Part shown: one piece after another, positions 62,949 to 64,000 of the stretch
Position numbering within the stretch: position 1 is the first letter of the stretch
Layout of the letters: the number at the start of each line of letters is the position of its first letter
DNA from: Wolbachia endosymbiont (group A) of Longitarsus flavicornis
Lineage (GTDB): Bacteria; Pseudomonadota; Alphaproteobacteria; Rickettsiales; Anaplasmataceae
Assembly (NCBI RefSeq): GCF_963931955.1
Contig: NZ_OZ008337.1
Location: forward strand, 1,240,001 to 1,304,000
Direction of reading: 5' to 3'
Length of the DNA stretch: 64,000 nucleotides
Position numbers and translations under genes: made by a program
The notes under the pieces: model-generated
What the model saw: only the letters and a program-made list of their open reading frames with translations
Databases searched by the model: none
Told to the model about the DNA's origin: nothing

Positions 62949-64000
62949 ATGAATTTAGCAATCCACTATTATCCTACTCAAAATCTGGTCGAATATGAGC
63001 GTAATCCACGTAAAAATGATGACGTAGTAAATAGAATGTGTGCTTCAATCAGGGAATTCGGCTTTCGTATTCCAATAGTTGCAAAAAGCGATGGAACTGT
63101 GGTTGATGGTCATTTAAGACTTAAAGCAGCAAGAAAACTTGGTATGGAAAGTATTCCAGTAGTCCTCAGTGATAATTTAAATGAACCACAAACTAAAGCT
63201 TTTCGACTGCTTGCCAATCAATCAGCTAATTGGGCAAAGTGGGACGATGATCTTTTGAAGGTGGAAATTCAAGAGCTAGAAGATTTGCAGTTTGACTTAA
63301 AAATGACAGGATTTGAATTGGAAAAAGTTCAACGGTTTCTTGATGATTTAGATGGTGAAGAAGAAGATCTTTCTGACTTAGTTGTTGATGACAAAAAAGT
63401 AGAAATAACAAAACCAGCTGATCTATGGATTTTAGGTGATCATCGAATCTATTGTGGTGATAGCTCTTTAGTTGAATCATATAAAGCGGTATTAGATAAT
63501 AAAATGGCAGATATTACCGTATGTGATCCTCCATATAACGTTGATTACGGTAGCAGTCAGGAAAGAGAAGAGAAAAAAATATTAAACGATAATCAAGGTG
63601 AAAAGTACGAACTTTTTCTCTACGACATCTGTTCCCATATTTTAGCATATACGAAAGGTGCAATTTACATCTGTGCATCATCATCAGAGTTTTCAACGTT
63701 GCAAAAAGCATTTGAGGAAGCGGGAGGAAAATGGTCAACTTTTATCATTTGGGCGAAGAATCACTTTACGCTAGGAAGATCAGATTATCAAAGACAATAC
63801 GAAGCAATGCTCTATGGATGGAAAAGCGGCAATAAACGTGAGTGGCATGGAGGTAGAAATCAAAGTGATCTGTGGTTTTATGATAAGCCAACGCACAATA
63901 CACTACATCCAACGATGAAGCCAGTAGAGCTAATGGAGAGAGCAATAGTAAACAGCAGCAGACCAGGAGACATAGTACTTGATCCATTTAGCGGTTCTGG
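62949..64000 (+). CDS. ParB-domain DNA methyltransferase (5' part)
   Basis: An open frame from ATG 62949 to the window end (350 codons). The N-terminal ParB/sulfiredoxin-like domain has NLVEYERNPRKNDD and VVDGHLRLKAARKLGMESIP. The methyltransferase domain has motif IV DPPYNV near residue 195 and motif I DPFSGSG at the window edge; this order is the beta class of N6-adenine/N4-cytosine enzymes. Such ParB-methylase fusions are characteristic of WO. It may methylate phage DNA to avoid restriction. The end is outside the window. Confidence 0.92.
   Translation, partial: MNLAIHYYPTQNLVEYERNPRKNDDVVNRMCASIREFGFRIPIVAKSDGTVVDGHLRLKAARKLGMESIPVVLSDNLNEPQTKAFRLLANQSANWAKWDDDLLKVEIQELEDLQFDLKMTGFELEKVQRFLDDLDGEEEDLSDLVVDDKKVEITKPADLWILGDHRIYCGDSSLVESYKAVLDNKMADITVCDPPYNVDYGSSQEREEKKILNDNQGEKYELFLYDICSHILAYTKGAIYICASSSEFSTLQKAFEEAGGKWSTFIIWAKNHFTLGRSDYQRQYEAMLYGWKSGNKREWHGGRNQSDLWFYDKPTHNTLHPTMKPVELMERAIVNSSRPGDIVLDPFSGS

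Noticed and set aside
1..64000. CRISPR arrays, tRNA or rRNA genes
   Set aside because: I looked for regularly spaced short repeats and for tRNA/rRNA landmarks and found none.

Overview
The window is AT-rich and carries an almost complete temperate phage of the WO type inside a Wolbachia genome (Alphaproteobacteria, Rickettsiales). The combination of WO head, baseplate and tail genes, a large serine recombinase next to a DUF2924 gene, ankyrin-repeat genes, paired XRE regulators, a patatin and two cytoplasmic-incompatibility (cif) operons is specific to this genus. Carrying both a type I (cid) and a type IV (cin) operon recalls wPip- or wAlbB-like supergroup B strains, but the strain cannot be fixed from sequence alone.

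Layout. 1-5939 (+): end of the head module (decoration protein, major capsid) followed by connector and baseplate genes (Z-like, V, PAAR tip, W, J, I). 6106-11135 (+): two ankyrin genes, one split by a group II intron whose removal restores the frame, then DUF2924 and a serine recombinase broken by an in-frame TAG. 11198-12535: a complete IS256-family element with an 8-bp target duplication. 12920-26062 (-): the eukaryotic-association region, with an ankyrin protein, an IS110-family element, cinB-cinA (dual PD-(D/E)XK nuclease type) and cidB-cidA (Ulp1-like deubiquitinase type). 26326-36140: Rpn-type nuclease (-), then (+) a frameshifted mutL, an array of double-HTH regulators (one intact, one with a frameshifted tail, one split by a second IS110-family element), radC, and a paralogue of the C-terminal part of the ankyrin protein that lies on the other side of the cif operons. 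36236-49971 (-): patatin and small membrane proteins, then the contractile tail module (D, X, U, tape measure, E with a predicted E' frameshift extension, tube, sheath, fibre assembly, fibre, further tail proteins). 50143-52447 (+): an unrecognised overlapping two-gene cassette. 52565-56894 (-) and 57112-59166 (+): the replication module (primase/helicase-like proteins, SSB-like protein, RecA/Sak4-like ATPase, sigma factor). 59167-64000: a decayed stretch with two copies of a 117-bp MITE-like element, a RhuM-family gene, a RuvC-like nuclease and a ParB-methyltransferase running off the end.

Together, the structural genes would build a contractile-tailed particle, the replication genes copy the phage, and the cid/cin operons encode the modification/rescue factors by which Wolbachia manipulates host reproduction. 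Decay of the recombinase, mutL, two regulators and several remnants suggests the prophage no longer mobilises normally, while all four cif reading frames remain open. The least explained parts are the cassette at 50143-52447, the domain shared by proteins on either side of the cif locus, and the predicted -1 frameshift in the tail module.
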